Assembly (NCBI GenBank): GCA_026874595.1
Contig: CM049310.1
Span: 52,962,558 to 53,026,557 of the forward strand
Direction of reading: 5' to 3'
DNA: 64,000 nt
Source: Sipunculus nudus
Taxonomy: Eukaryota > Annelida > Sipuncula > Golfingiida > Sipunculidae
Positions within the stretch are counted from its first letter, which is position 1. Every line of letters begins with the position of its first letter. The notes under the pieces were generated by a model. That model saw only the letters and a list, made by a program, of their open reading frames with translations. It did not search any database and was not told the DNA's origin. Positions 13,031-25,887 of this stretch are shown in pieces. A program made the position numbers and the translations under genes.

Positions 13031-15732
13031 CCTTATTGCCTCCCTTCCTCCCTCCATCCCATTCTGTGACAGGTACTATAAACTAGATACATTAGCTATA
13101 AATGTTGATGCAATTTAGAAATGTGAATTAACTGAAATATTCACAATCACATGTATGTTATACTGTAAATTTATAATAACATTGGTAAACCTGGATAAAA
13201 ATTATGTAATGAAAAAAAGGAATAAATGCAAATATTGTTAATTTTTTATTGGCTCAGTAGAATGGGGAAAAAATGATTTGCTTTGTTTCTCCATCTTTCT
13301 GCCTGTTTTAAATATTTAATGTTCATGAATAAACTTTTTTTTTTATAAGCACTGTTGAATTAAATTTCATATCCTGTATGTATATGCAAGGGTGTTGTAA
13401 CTCTCACCATCCCCTTCTTCATCCCACTGAGGCTTTGCTCCTTGGCACTGTGAACAATAGTTCTATGGCTATAGCATAAAATTTAATAATTAAAGAAAAT
13501 ATCTACAGAGAGACAGAGGCGTTGTAACTCTGATCATAACACAACACCCCCCCCCCCCCCATCAAGTCATTGCACCTGTAGAGTGGGGACGTTATGGCAA
13601 CTGTATACATATCATAAAATTGATAAAAAAGGTTTACCAAATAAATTGGATCTCATCAGACAAATGTGTAAACTGTTGAACTGTCAACAGCTTATCAAAA
13701 ATGTAACCAATGGAAAGGCATGGTCAGATCTCAAATATTATTTGCAACATTTTCTTCAATCATATAAACCAACCATGGCCCAAATTACCTATTCCTCTCA
13801 AACTTTATCTACATTTCATCATATTTTTAATATTTTAACCTTCTAGGTGGTTCAGTACTGTTGACCATTTGTCCATAGGTACCTATGTACATGCCAGAAA
13901 TTATGTCAATATTGTGTAATATGTAGACGTGAGGGTCATCAAAATAATGTACCTTGTCAAGACCGATCTTGTCAAGATATCATGTCATACAGTCACAAAT
14001 TCATAAATCCCCTCATCAGCATAGTTTTTCATAACCTTGTATCTGTCAAATTGAAATCTTGCAGTTTTCCATACACTATAGATCCTTCAACAAATAGCCT
14101 TATCATCATTATACCACTGCTTAGTATACTGTCATTGAATTCATATTTGCTCAAATAAATTGTTTTTTTTTTTACCCCTCCCAAATAAATAAAAAATAAA
14201 CCACAATATTTTACTCCATATTAATCCATCAGTCAGATAATTTCATATATCATTTACTCACATATTACATTATATTCCTTTATAAAAGCCCAACATGTAC
14301 CATGATATTCATAAGCTTTTTCTACTCAATATAGTATAACAATGGTGATACATTTATAGTCCAATCATGATCAGCTGAGCGCCGTGACCCATGGGTCCCT
14401 TGTTAAAGAGACACCTTGATGCAAATGTAATTTGCTATAGATCAGGCATGTTGTATCGATGCAAACTAGGATAATTACTGTGACTAAGAACACATTTTAC
14501 CTGAACAAATTTGAACTAGGTTTTGGCAACAGAGCTCAGGCAGAGGTGATTCAGATGAATATAATTTGCTATCAGTCTGTCAATACAGGATATGTGTGGC
14601 TGTCATATATTGTTTTACCAGCTGTTTCAGGACTTACATCAAACAAAATTTTATGTTTGTGACACCATATGTCTGGCATATAATAATTAATATTGGCAGT
14701 TCAGTATGATTTCAAAATAAAGGAAAACCTCTTATGGGTAACTCTCTGTTATTGACACCTGTTAAATACTGACACCTCTTTATTACAAACATAAACACAG
14801 CTCCTGTATTAAACTTCAAAGTGTCTATAAATGGAAGGTCCCACTACATATATATAATATATAATCTACATTAACACTGTTAGAGTTGGGTTGGTATGCA
14901 TCAGGATTACTTTGTAAGGATGATGGTAGGTTGTTCAGGTTTATTTGGTCAGCTAACAATAGGTCAGCAGACAGGTTAAATTCTCTAAATACTCCAGATC
15001 AGTTTTTTCCCCGTTCATCATGTCACACCTGCATCTAGTAAGAATATCTGTCGCCTTCTTAATCCCCGAGACGGAGTTAGATATGTCGAAGCTGATCCAG
15101 GGAAAGCTTTAATCTTACCACATCTGTCAGGTAAACCCAGCCTGCAAATTTAAGACATTTGCTTGAATTTTGGAGATGTTTATTTCCATGGTGATAGCTG
15201 TCAAGTGGAGTTTCAATTTTGGCAAAGTCAGAGGTTGCATGAGATATGCCTAAAGCACAGCTGCAGTAATATAGGTTTAAGTGCTTTTGGTTAAGTATAC
15301 CGGTAAGTGGTCAGATGTTGGATCAGCCAGATTCAGTCACATTCTCCTTGTGAACATTTCACAGTAAGTACCACATGTTCTTTTCTGTTTTTTTCATATG
15401 ATGTAATAATTAGCAATAATTATTAAGTTGCAAAAGATGACACATTGCCAAATATGAGCATTCATACATGATCACAAATGTAATATTAAATTTACTTCAG
15501 TTAAAATAATTAATTTAGTATAGTTTAAGGAATAGTATTTAAAGGCTGTTCTTAGCAAAAGGCATGTGTCAGTTTTTTTCAAGGTTAATAAAAGTTCACT
15601 GTAATTGTTTTGTGATCATTTAACTCAATAAATATATGAAAGTGATGAAACCTTAATTATTGTCATGCACATCCCTGAAAGCCATGTAATTTCAAACCCT
15701 GCATCAAAGAAAGCCAGGTGTATAGATATATG

Positions 15733-15966
15733 TTAAATACCAACCTCGCCAAAGGGCACTGAACAACAGCAGAACGACAAAAGGTGAATGGCATCTCGCC
15801 TCATTACTAGTAATGAATTTTCATTGATTCTGTGGTCTGTAGGGAGTCTCTGTGCGGGGTCCATTCTCATAGGAATTATCAGTAAGAATATGCGACTCTG
15901 GGGGTGACCCACCGGACAGTTTATTACACTTAACAGAACTGTAAATACTCCCCACCGTAGAAGCAT
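15733..15966 (-). CDS. Candidate small secreted-protein ORF (77 codons)
   Basis: From an ATG at 15966 the minus strand reads MLLRWGVFTVLLSVINCPVG, a plausible signal peptide. The remainder is arginine-bearing, with a dibasic MRR and a CCCSVPFG cluster near the C terminus, and the stop is at 15733-15735. The ORF is richer in G+C than the AT-rich DNA on either side, which is the main reason to list it. A weak donor-like sequence (gcgag then gttggt) lies just before the stop, so this could be a first exon. I recognise no family. Against it: it would lie antisense within the intron of the plus-strand gene, and no second exon or polyadenylation site was found. Confidence 0.22.
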   Translation of the reverse strand: MLLRWGVFTVLLSVINCPVGHPQSRIFLLIIPMRMDPAQRLPTDHRINENSLLVMRRDAIHLLSFCCCSVPFGEVGI

Positions 15967-18900
15967 TATCAACAGAAAGTAAATGAATTTATTTGTATAG
16001 TATTCTTATTGAGGTCGAAGGTGAAGGCTGGTGATAATTACTTAGACATCAGATACAGAGCATACACCTAATCCTACACCTTGTGTTTGTCCAGTCCATG
16101 CGTAATTCGCGTGTACGTAAGTCAAATGTCCATCTGTCGCATAGTGCTAAATTATTCTATCACATTTTATAAAATGTAACATACAACCAGACTTGTTTAG
16201 GATGGTGACATTTAACATGAGTAGCAAGGCCACTGATGGCAAGACATTATTATATAAAGTATTATTTATAAACCAAGTAGTTCTAGGCTGAGCTGTCGGC
16301 TGCAGGTCAGTGACCCTGGTCTCTCTCCCAATGAGAACATTTTGCGAACTTGTGAGAGTGGCAGAGTGCAGTTTAAGGGAAATATTTATGTCCTTTCATG
16401 ATGTGTTTATTTATAATATAATTGTAAACATGCTACTCAAGCTGTAAAATCACCCTTTGCTGATAATACTTAAGGCTTAATGCCAGGGGATTTGAAATGC
16501 CAAGTCATCTTCATGATATTAAATATGGGTATGGGCCAAAAGGATGAGTTAGAAATTTTTTAGTACAATTATTATAAATAATTTATACATTTGTACATTG
16601 TATATTTTTATATTCAGCAGCCAGTATGTATGACAGATGCTGGTTCTTCCTGCTGCTCTGGGGCATCTGTGGCTGTCTGTCACATTATGCCTGATGTATG
16701 CCCTGTTTATCTTTTCCCACAAGTGGTCTTTTAAGTGAGTCTGGGAACACCAGTAGCTTGAGGTGGCTGTTTAGTTGCTGAAGCTGGGCTACAAAGACTG
16801 TTCTCTGCCAGCAGACCTAGCTGGAAACAATAGTTGTCAGACAATGTTCGTGGCTGGAAATACTTGTGGTTGGATACTTTTGGATCAATATCTGTATACC
16901 CTGCATATGATACCCATCTTGAATGTCCAAGTTTATAGAAAGTAGTATTTATGATATTATGTTAGTAAATTGTATGCAGACAATGCATATATGATACCAT
17001 ATCAGCTAATGGAAAACAAGAGTATACCTCCTATCATATTTTGTTTATATACACTAAGGTATTTCTGTTTTAGTGATAGTTTTGTAAAATGATAACAGCT
17101 CAAGATTGCTATTTGACCCATGAAGGTTTTGGTTCTGAATATCTTAACCCTTTAGAGCTCTCATGTAACCTACCTGTGAAAAATGTTGGTGTCTTGTTGA
17201 AAGTTGTTTAAGTCTACTGGATTCTGTTTGATATAGCAACCTTTGATATAAAGTGATCTGTATGGACTCATGGTTTCATCAGAGAGTCTACAGATAAATT
17301 ATAAACAACTAGAATACAATTAGAAAAGGAAGTTGATTTTATTTCAGTTCTGTTGAATATTATACTTATAGTTGCTTGTATTATTTTTTTGTGTTGACCA
17401 GGTTTTGTTAAGCCATGCATTTCTTAAAGTTAGCTGTTAGCGTATATATAGCTTTTGGGGACTCATCATATACATGTATATGAACTGATAGAATATGAAT
17501 GAATGAGTTGTTAGATTATTAATGGTAGATGAATGAGTGAATACAGACAGGAGTTCATGTAAAAATATAAATCTTTTGAGAGCAGGTTTTGTAGACCTAT
17601 GACAAGCCACCTGTCAGTGATGCACCTTTCATGCAGCATCTGCCTTCCTCACTAGAACAGTGTTACGTGGCATTTACATATGTTACAAATAATTTTACCA
17701 AGCTCTGGCCAGGAAGTGTGCACTTAAGTGCCTCATAATTATATACCATCATATGTTTCTGACTCACCAAGTGTCATTGGTTATAAAGCAAGATTATTGT
17801 CAAGATAATCTGTCACAGTCTTATATGATTTTATCTCTGCATTAGTAATGAGTACTTTCACAAACAACCTGCAAAGAACATGTTATTTCCAGATATGATA
17901 AGTTTTAATTTGTGCAATGTGATTATTTAGTATGTCAATGGATTGTGAGTTTTCATAGAAAACTTATCTTAATATTGCCCTTAAGGAAACACTCTTGAGT
18001 TTGAGATAAAAAGGTGACACCAGTAGGTCTTTTAATACTGAAAGAACACCCAAAATGTGCATTGAGTGATATAAATGCTACATACCTTTCAAATGCTTTC
18101 AGGCAAACACCACTGGTGCACTATTTCAGAAGTGTGTGGCAGAATCTTGGTATAGAAATGAATGTAGCCCAAAAAGGGTCTGACAGTAAAGTACCATAGA
18201 GACATGATTCCTGCTTTGACCTTATTTGAGTCAGGTCCACAACTGGTGTTATTCTGAGGTTTACAAATGGGCAAAATGGGTTTGAGTTTGAACTAACAGA
18301 TTTGGAAAAGTAAACTGGATACAGATGGAAGGTACTCCTAAATAAATAAAATGATTCACTTCTTCCATGTAGGTGTTAATGTTTTTATCCCTGTTTTTTG
18401 GTGTGAAAATATTTGAAATGTTCTCTTGTGGCGTATGCTGTAAGTGGTGGAGGGATCATACAGTATAACTGATCAGGTATATATTTTGTTTTCTTTACAC
18501 TCTCACTGGATATGAAGTTTTTTTTTACCCCAGTGTCATTGATAATTAAGGAGCTTTGTGAAAACAATAGAGCTAGCCTTCTGTCCTTGAATGCCAATCA
18601 TACAATTACCCTGATTATTTCACCAACTGACCAAATAAAGATTGTACTGAATGCATGTTTCTCTCTCGAGATCTGCAGGCATTGACAACTCACTGGGTCA
18701 GATTAGTGTAAAACTATAAATATGTTTACACCATAGACACAGTGAATGTATAAGGCAAGTCGGGATTCAGTGCAGGTCACTCTTCCTGTCACTGAATGTG
18801 CAAGAACTCAGGTTACCAGTAACAGCTGTGTTAAAAAATTCTAACAGTTATGTGTGATGTTTACAATATAGACACAAGGTAAAGGAGAAAAACATTGTAG

Positions 18901-21900
18901 CACTGAGAATAATTCTCGTGGTACTGTAACTATAAGCTCACATTAGGTTTAATGTAAAAAAAACTATTGATGCCTTCTCATGAAGAGGCCTAATGCTAAT
19001 ATTGGCAGCATAACAGAGAGATTGCCGCGGCCTGATGAAAAGTGGATCTCTAAAGATTCTGATGGGTGTGGCATGTATGTTATTGGCCAAGCCTTAAAAG
19101 AGTGTGGAAGTTTGATGTGCATGGTTTGATTTATCATGAATCCCAGTCACCAGATAATCAAGAAAATGTTAATATCTTACCCATAATATATTACAATGAG
19201 ATCAAGATAAAAAAATCATGACATTTATAAACCCAACATGTGTTAAAGTGAAATTAAACAGAGAAGGGGATATACCTTGAATGTTCAGTGCTGTCATTAT
19301 CATGTGCCTAAACATCATCCTCTGCTGCCTGCTGGCAAGGATAAGGAATATATACTCTTTGTGACTAAAGCTTCAGCAGATTCCATTATACCACATACTT
19401 TGAGATTGGTAGATTTTGATTCCCAGTGCATATATATTGATATTGATATTAGCACCAGTTGGAGAGTGTGCAGTGGGCAGACCACAGAAAAAATGAGGAC
19501 AGGTCCCACCATCTGAAAACAGCTAAATATTTTAGCCATGGTGTCCAGTTGGCTATAGCTAGATGTGGTCTAACAGAGGGAGAACCACAAGTATTGATTG
19601 GTCTGGGACAGCTATAGATCAGTCTGTGGAACTTTGGACCATGTGGAGTGGTGAGATATGTGTATGTGTTGATGTTGGTAACAGTCTTATCATGTATTAC
19701 CAACAGCTTGAGTGTGTTTACCTTTTAGTGGGTGTGGAGTTTAGCCCAGGTTACCATGATGTCCATGAAGTAGTTCTTTATAGTGTTTGTACAGATATCT
19801 GCCCTTACTGAAACAGGTCTTTGAAGATTATGGGAAAATGTTATGTCAGAGTCATTACCAAAGGTTTATAACCTCTCTACCATTGTCAACATATCAGTGT
19901 TCATGATACCGGTACCAGAAATGTGCATAAAAAAGAAAGTTTATCTCTCACCATGGTATGGCACAGTCAGGCTTGAAATTCACATGCGTTATGCCATAAG
20001 GTGATGCAAGTTTACTTCGTTTATGCACTGCTGGACATACCAGTAACACCAGCAGAATTTTATGTATATAGTTTGCTTGGTGAGTAATCCATGTTACGTT
20101 TGATAGTCAGTACAAGGTAAAAAAATATAATTTAATCCTGTTGCAGTTAAGATACAGATGAACTCACTTATTGAATATAAGTATCATTCAAAAAATGGAT
20201 TATAGTTTTAAATCATACTTGCATTTGCATAGCATATGAATGTTTCACACTTTATTACTTGAATTGACAACCTTACCCCATATAATATATGTTCAGGTCT
20301 TGTATTGTTAGCTGAAACATCACACAATCATCGTTGATGTTGAAAACCTGTCAAACATAATATGTGAGCATGTCCTATGTATTATCAGCTGAAAACATTA
20401 CACAATCACAGTAGAAGTGTGTATATATGTGACAAACACTTTATCTTGAAAACTCCCCTTGCAAATGCACAGAGCACTGTAATGAGAATAAGAGTTGGCT
20501 CCAGAGAGGTAACAATAAAATATACTGCTGCTACCGCATTTACTGCTGAATTACAGTCATATCATCAGTGGCAGCTGCCTCGCCCTTGCCCTTGCAGCAT
20601 TGTACCCATCAATAACATAGTCATGATGCTTATGATCCTGATATTTTTTATGTTAACATAACCGGCTTGGAGTGGGGTCAAGGGTGAACCATTCCCAGAT
20701 GATCTGTGGCCAGACGATTCTCCATCATAATGGCAGAGAGACACTGTGCTGCTTGGTCTAAATCATGCTGCTCCCAGATGCTGAAGGCCTCTCAGTTAAA
20801 GGCACGCCAGCTGAAAAGCTTTGTTTAATACCAGCCCTGTCTTCAGGCTGTTTAGAGAACAGGCTGCTATTGAGCAGTGCTGGGACCCAGATTACTAGTA
20901 GGCTGACAACAGATGAAACAGTAAGCTGTTAAACCCTGGGAAGCAGTAAAGTTGAACTACTGACAACCATATGAAAAACATACACCTGAGACTTGTCAGA
21001 ACAGTTGGGGAAAAATCCTGTCCTTGAAATGGGTGTCATCTCTCAATAGTAAATGACAGGCAGAAATGTCATCTTTTCTTCAACTGCTCTCACTCCCTGA
21101 TACAGGCATGGTTGGTAAAGGTTCTTTTACTGGTTTAAATTCTCAGGGCTTCTGATAGGATGAAAATTAGAGAGTCTGGGATGCTGAAACTAAAATTTCG
21201 GAGAACTACATTGGATTTTGGGGCATCCCAAGGGCTGGTTATCTGTGACCAATTTTTCATTTTAATGATTTGATATCTTGTCATTTTGTGATTATTTGTC
21301 TTTAGATTATAATTAAATGTTAGGGTCAATTATCAGCACAGTGTTTACACAATTGACTGTTCAGACTAGCAGTCAGCAATGGTCTGTTACTGCTACAAGA
21401 GCAATCTTTGGTCCTCTCTGTCTGACACCCAGAAATTTTTTTGTCTGATTAAATGATTGGCTGCAAGAACTGATTGCCCTCCTGAGATTTCAAGCATTAC
21501 AGATGCTGACCTGTGTTCTGAAAAACCTTGGTTCTACTCACCTTTTCCATGACTTGTCATTTAACATATACAGCTATGCTGTCTCTTAGCGTGGCTGTCT
21601 TATTGTAAAATTTGATTACGGTACGCAAATCTCAGCTTCCTCATGGTGGGACTTGTTTTCAGACAGCAATATAGGTTTGTTAACTATATGACAGACTGTC
21701 AGACATCAAATTGTTTCCTTTGCTTGAGGATTAATATTGTGAAAGTGTAAAATATTATGTTCCCGGAAAAGGGGAACCCTAGTAACTTATTTCCCTTTTT
21801 CGAGTCAGGTAAAGGTCTGGGGTATTTGAGAAGAATGCCTCCACATCAGGGGCACTAAAGGCAGGGATTATTATTAGCCTAAAGAGACCGTGGTCAGTTA

Positions 21901-21983
21901 TGTTTCATCTTATTTCCAACGTAGGTATTGACTATTGGTGGCTATGGTGGATTTGTGTTGCAGTACATTTATACTTAACGTTA

Positions 21984-22011
21984 TATGGGTCATTCCACAG
22001 TAAATTGGGCA
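21984..22011 (+). repeat. Left terminal inverted repeat of the 2.86-kb element
   Basis: Starts TATGGGTCATTCCACAG and pairs with 24811-24838. Mismatches fall at positions 14, 22 and 25 of 28. Confidence 0.75.
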
Positions 22012-24061
22012 AACTGGTGATACTGCTTTGTCAAAAAATTTTTTTGTCATATCTGGCTTAAATTTGTAGCACATGTAGGCAGAGATGTCTAGTTTCACTA
22101 TCACATAAAAGCCAAGCTTAAACAGCTAAGTCCTTTTTGAAAATAACAATCATCCAAAGCTCAGTAATACACTTTTTCAACTCAGTCACAGTCATGTTAA
22201 TTGATCTGAAATACACAAGTTAAGGAGATGACACCAGTTAAATAATACAAGACAATGGCATAATATCATTCCTCCCTTGGAAAAATAAATAAAACTTTGC
22301 CTTATGAATTAGACCAATGTATATACAAAAAATGTTAAGAAAATTGCAAACTTTGTCAAAAACTATTTTTTTCTTTAATTCTTTTTCTCAGGTAAAGACA
22401 ATTATTCTAATAAAAACAGATTAAATCATCATTAGATAAATCAAGATTTCCTTTATTTACATTTATTACAGAAAAATCTGTGTAGTTAAAGGATTCCCTT
22501 GATAATATTTAGCTGGCAAAGACCATGAGTATTTGTGACGGAGTTGACAGAACAGGCTTTTGACCGGTATACTCTAACATATGACTTTATAAATCTCTTA
22601 ATTATTTTCATGCACAAGTCTTCTATGATCAAATATTTCCTTATATGGTATTTAATTTTTTTTATTGACCAGCACTTGATTGTGTCACATAAATTGGCTC
22701 ATATTTAAGTTCTGGCTGACAGAAGAAAATCTGTTGTCGCATAACTAAATATTTCTCTGCAAACTTATGAAAACAACTTGACTGTATGTTTAAAATATTT
22801 AGAGTATACAGCACAGGTAATTCAAGATGATTAGACATCCTACAGTTGATTTAAATTTCCTTTTCCTTGTCAGTTTTGGGGTCTGTAGATGTCTTGAAAT
22901 ATTTAAAAGGCCATTTAAATCTCTGGGAGGCAAGACAGGGTAAAAGACCTTAAGATGAGATGGGGCTGCTCTTTGTAAGGGTTGTAGATTCAGTTTTGCC
23001 TTCTTTTTGCTGACCACTAGAGGACTGGAACTGTCCATCAGCTGCCAAATATGCCAAAGTGATGCAAGAAGTTGCTATTATTCATCATCCTAACTAGATA
23101 ATATATCAAACAAGATTGGCACTATTGACTCTGGATGTTTCAACAACAGAGTTACAGGTAGTGCAAAAGTTTCTATTTGTACTCAATTACCAGTTCAAAA
23201 GTGGAAAACTATTTAGTGAACCAAATTAACAGTTACATTAAACAATGAAACAGGTTTTAAAGAAACTGAAGAACAATACCAGGTGTCATGGAGTCATCTT
23301 CATCAGTGTCTGCATTTGCAAGAAAGATTCTGTTATTATGTTGCCACTGTCTTTTGTGGGAACCAGAAGCAGCATGTTAGCAGGAAAAGAGGAATTGACA
23401 CCATTTGTTTTTATTTTTTTATTTTATGCAGCATGTCTACAATCAAGTGTCATACAATGGACATATGAATAATTAAATCATATTAATGTCCACAGAGAAA
23501 AATATATTATAGCACAATAATTGACCAAGTCTGCTGCAACATGCTTAGGTTTTCCTGCTGGGACAGGATGTATTAAATGCTGTCAAAATCTAGCAAATGT
23601 ATTCTAAATGACTTTGGATATTGTAGTTCAAGGTACAGGCCTGACACTCTTTAGCAGAATGAAACCACTATTAATCTGGGGTCATAAGAATATCTTTATT
23701 GATTATATGGAACACAGGCTTCAAGAGTGAATGCCCTGTATCATATCTAGCTTCATTTTATTTTTAAATAATTTAGATTGCCAATTGCCCACGCTGTTAA
23801 AAATGAAAGTATTCAGTTATATAAAAAGCAGTGGATGTATCAGGTGAGAATACCAAAATGCAATGATTTTTCTGCTGGGTAACTGTATTTCATTAGTTAG
23901 CCAATTCATAAATCATTAATATTGCCTGGAACTAAATAAATTGAATAATAATTAAGCTTACACATAAAATATAGTTGCAATCTAATGGAATATACAATAT
24001 ATTAGTATATATAATAATGGTGAAAGCTTTGTCAAGTAATCAGTGCTCAAAATACAGACAT

Positions 24062-24104
24062 GTCAACTCCATCACGTGACGGAGTTGACTGTGATGGAGT
24101 TGAC
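24062..24104. promoter_or_regulatory. Palindromic cluster of the element's 14-bp motif
   Basis: An inverted copy (24062-24075), a forward copy (24076-24089) and a variant forward copy (24091-24104) of GTGACGGAGTTGAC are packed together. The first two form a 28-bp near-perfect palindrome (one mismatched pair) centred on CACGTG. This could be a protein-binding or cruciform-forming site of the element. Confidence 0.5.
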
Positions 24105-24810
24105 AAATGCTTGATTTTTAATTTATAATTTTTTTGAAAATCACGTTATAAGCCAGTTATTAAAGATTTTGAACAAAAAGCACATGTTTTTCTTGAACAT
24201 AATAACATTTTACCCATTTATCTATTTATTAAGGTGAAAAAGCTGTGACGGAGTTGACACGTTAATTTTCCACCCTCCAGGATGAAGACATAAAGGGTTC
24301 CATTTCTGATACTAGATACATGATATGTATAAAACAGTGTTTCATGGATAAAGTATGTCCATGCAACATTTTATATTTGGCTTTGTATAGATATAAATAT
24401 GTAACTGTCAATTTGCTTGGATTTAATTCTTTATGTGACGGAGTTGACTCAAAACTGGGGGACAGATCAGAAATGCTCGCAAAAAAAAGTTAGTGGCAAC
24501 AATTGCTTCAAGCAACAATGGAATCTGAACACCTTATTGTGTATTTTAATTTAGCTAATTAAGATAATGAATGAGTTCTTTATCTACTCTACCAAATGAC
24601 CTAATATATTAGCTCCTTGCTCAGGAGACATGCTATTTGTCTGAAAGTGCATATATTGGGACGGGCCTGCACAAGTAATAATCCATCCTTTATTGTCTCA
24701 TTTTTGATAGATGGAGAACCCATGCCAAGGTATTTAACTATATGTATTTGTGTAAAACCTTTAACTACTTGCTGATGAATGAATAAGGAGAGACCAGATA
24801 TATAGGTAAT

Positions 24811-24838
24811 TGCTCATTTTACTGCGGAATGACCCATA
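24811..24838 (-). repeat. Right terminal inverted repeat of the 2.86-kb element
   Basis: Reads ...actgcggaatgacccata on the plus strand; it is the inverted partner of 21984-22011. Confidence 0.75.
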
Positions 24839-25864
24839 TATATTCACATGCAGTCATAGTAATGTCTTAGTTATATTTGTGATCACTGTAACTACTAATC
24901 TTTGCAACAACATTGATGACATGTCCGACAAATTTAAACAATGGAAAACAAGCAAACAAAATCTAACCCTGGAACATTCAAATTGCATCAGGGTAAATTA
25001 GTGAATATTATTTCAGTTAAATGTCTGGAAGCCTTTAGAAACAGGTGTGAGGTTTAGAAACATGCATGGACATGCTGTGGGGCCAGGGATAATGTGTTCA
25101 TGTCCTTTCAGGCTGTTACTGTGTAGTAAAAGAAAGGTGCAGACAACAGGTGTTAATTTGATATAAATTTGTGTCATTCTCACACACCAGAAGCAGCATT
25201 GTTTGTATTTGATTACAATTAATCATTCGGAATTGAATTATTTCCTTATGCTTAAGTCTGAATTCTGTATATATATCTGTTCTGCCTTAACTTAAGTGTA
25301 TTCCATGTGAAGGATATCAGACATTGCATAAATAGCTTTGGCTTGATGATTTTCTGTGTTTACTTGGTGTAACAGTGCATCAAATAATTCATGGAATCAA
25401 ATCAGAGTCTGTTTTGATAAATTTTTCCATCGTCTACCCCAAAGCCCCCAGTGACCTGTCAAATTTGACAGAATTTTGCGAGTTGAGTCAATTTATTGTT
25501 GGTTTAAGTTTCAACTTTAAATATTTATAAGTCTTTTACTTACTAAAATGAACCAACAATAATTTGGTAAAATATTGCTTTGATAGTCTGAATACTACTC
25601 AGGGAATAATTGAATTGAAGGTAAAGAATGGATAATCAAATAGATTTTAAGGCCACTTACGGTTTACAGGCCTAATGTTTACATTTGCTGGTTATCATTA
25701 AATGTGTACTTAGCATCATTCAAGGATGGATATTGAATAATATGAAATTAATCCACAAAATCTGTCTCCTCTTGAATGTTTGTTTGAATACTGGTACTCT
25801 TTATGATAGCACTGTCTAGTGATGACTAAGGGACTAATAAAAGCATTTGTTTTGTGTGTTTCAG
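24839..25864 (+). other. Intron 3' end with splice acceptor
   Basis: AT-rich non-coding DNA ending in a good 3' splice site, catttgttttgtgtgtttcag, with the AG at 25863-25864. The exon starts at 25865, 23 nt before the first ATG of the downstream frame. Nothing else is recognised in this stretch. Confidence 0.6.
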
Positions 25865-25887
25865 TTAAAATCGGCACACCAGTAGCC

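Larger units (their letters stand above)
11166..21983. other. Non-coding, AT-rich, CpG-poor DNA (probable intron, continued)
   Basis: No supported gene on the plus strand. Runs of short frames (for example 13583-13846, 19563-19811 and 20377-20661) lack codon bias, splice context or recognisable motifs. The stretch contains a CT microsatellite at 12873-13027, a poly-C run at about 13546-13560 and one minus-strand candidate ORF at 15733-15966, all listed or discussed separately. The moderately GC-rich part at 20640-20950 is non-repetitive and unexplained. Confidence 0.4.
21984..24838. mobile_element. 2.86-kb terminal-inverted-repeat DNA element, family unknown
   Basis: The left end (21984-22011) begins TATGGGTCATTCC and the right end (24811-24838) is its reverse complement; 25 of 28 positions match. 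Inside, the motif GTGACGGAGTTGAC occurs at 22535, 24076, 24245 and 24435. A one-base variant lies at 24091 and an inverted copy at 24062. I saw this motif nowhere else in the window, so it behaves like a subterminal or internal binding site specific to the element. The interior is AT-rich. The plus-strand frame at about 23255-23468 (containing SWSHLHQCLHLQERFCYY) looks protein-like but has no motif I know, and no DDE triad is visible. It is either a decayed autonomous DNA transposon or a long non-autonomous one. The target duplication is unclear because the flanks are TA-rich. Confidence 0.7.

Noticed and set aside
12749-13118. Ser/Leu-rich ORFs
   Set aside because: Translation of a CT microsatellite.
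25819-25887. Upstream in-frame ATG giving a 381-codon protein
   Set aside because: The 23 extra codons cross the 3' splice site at 25863-25864 and are intronic.
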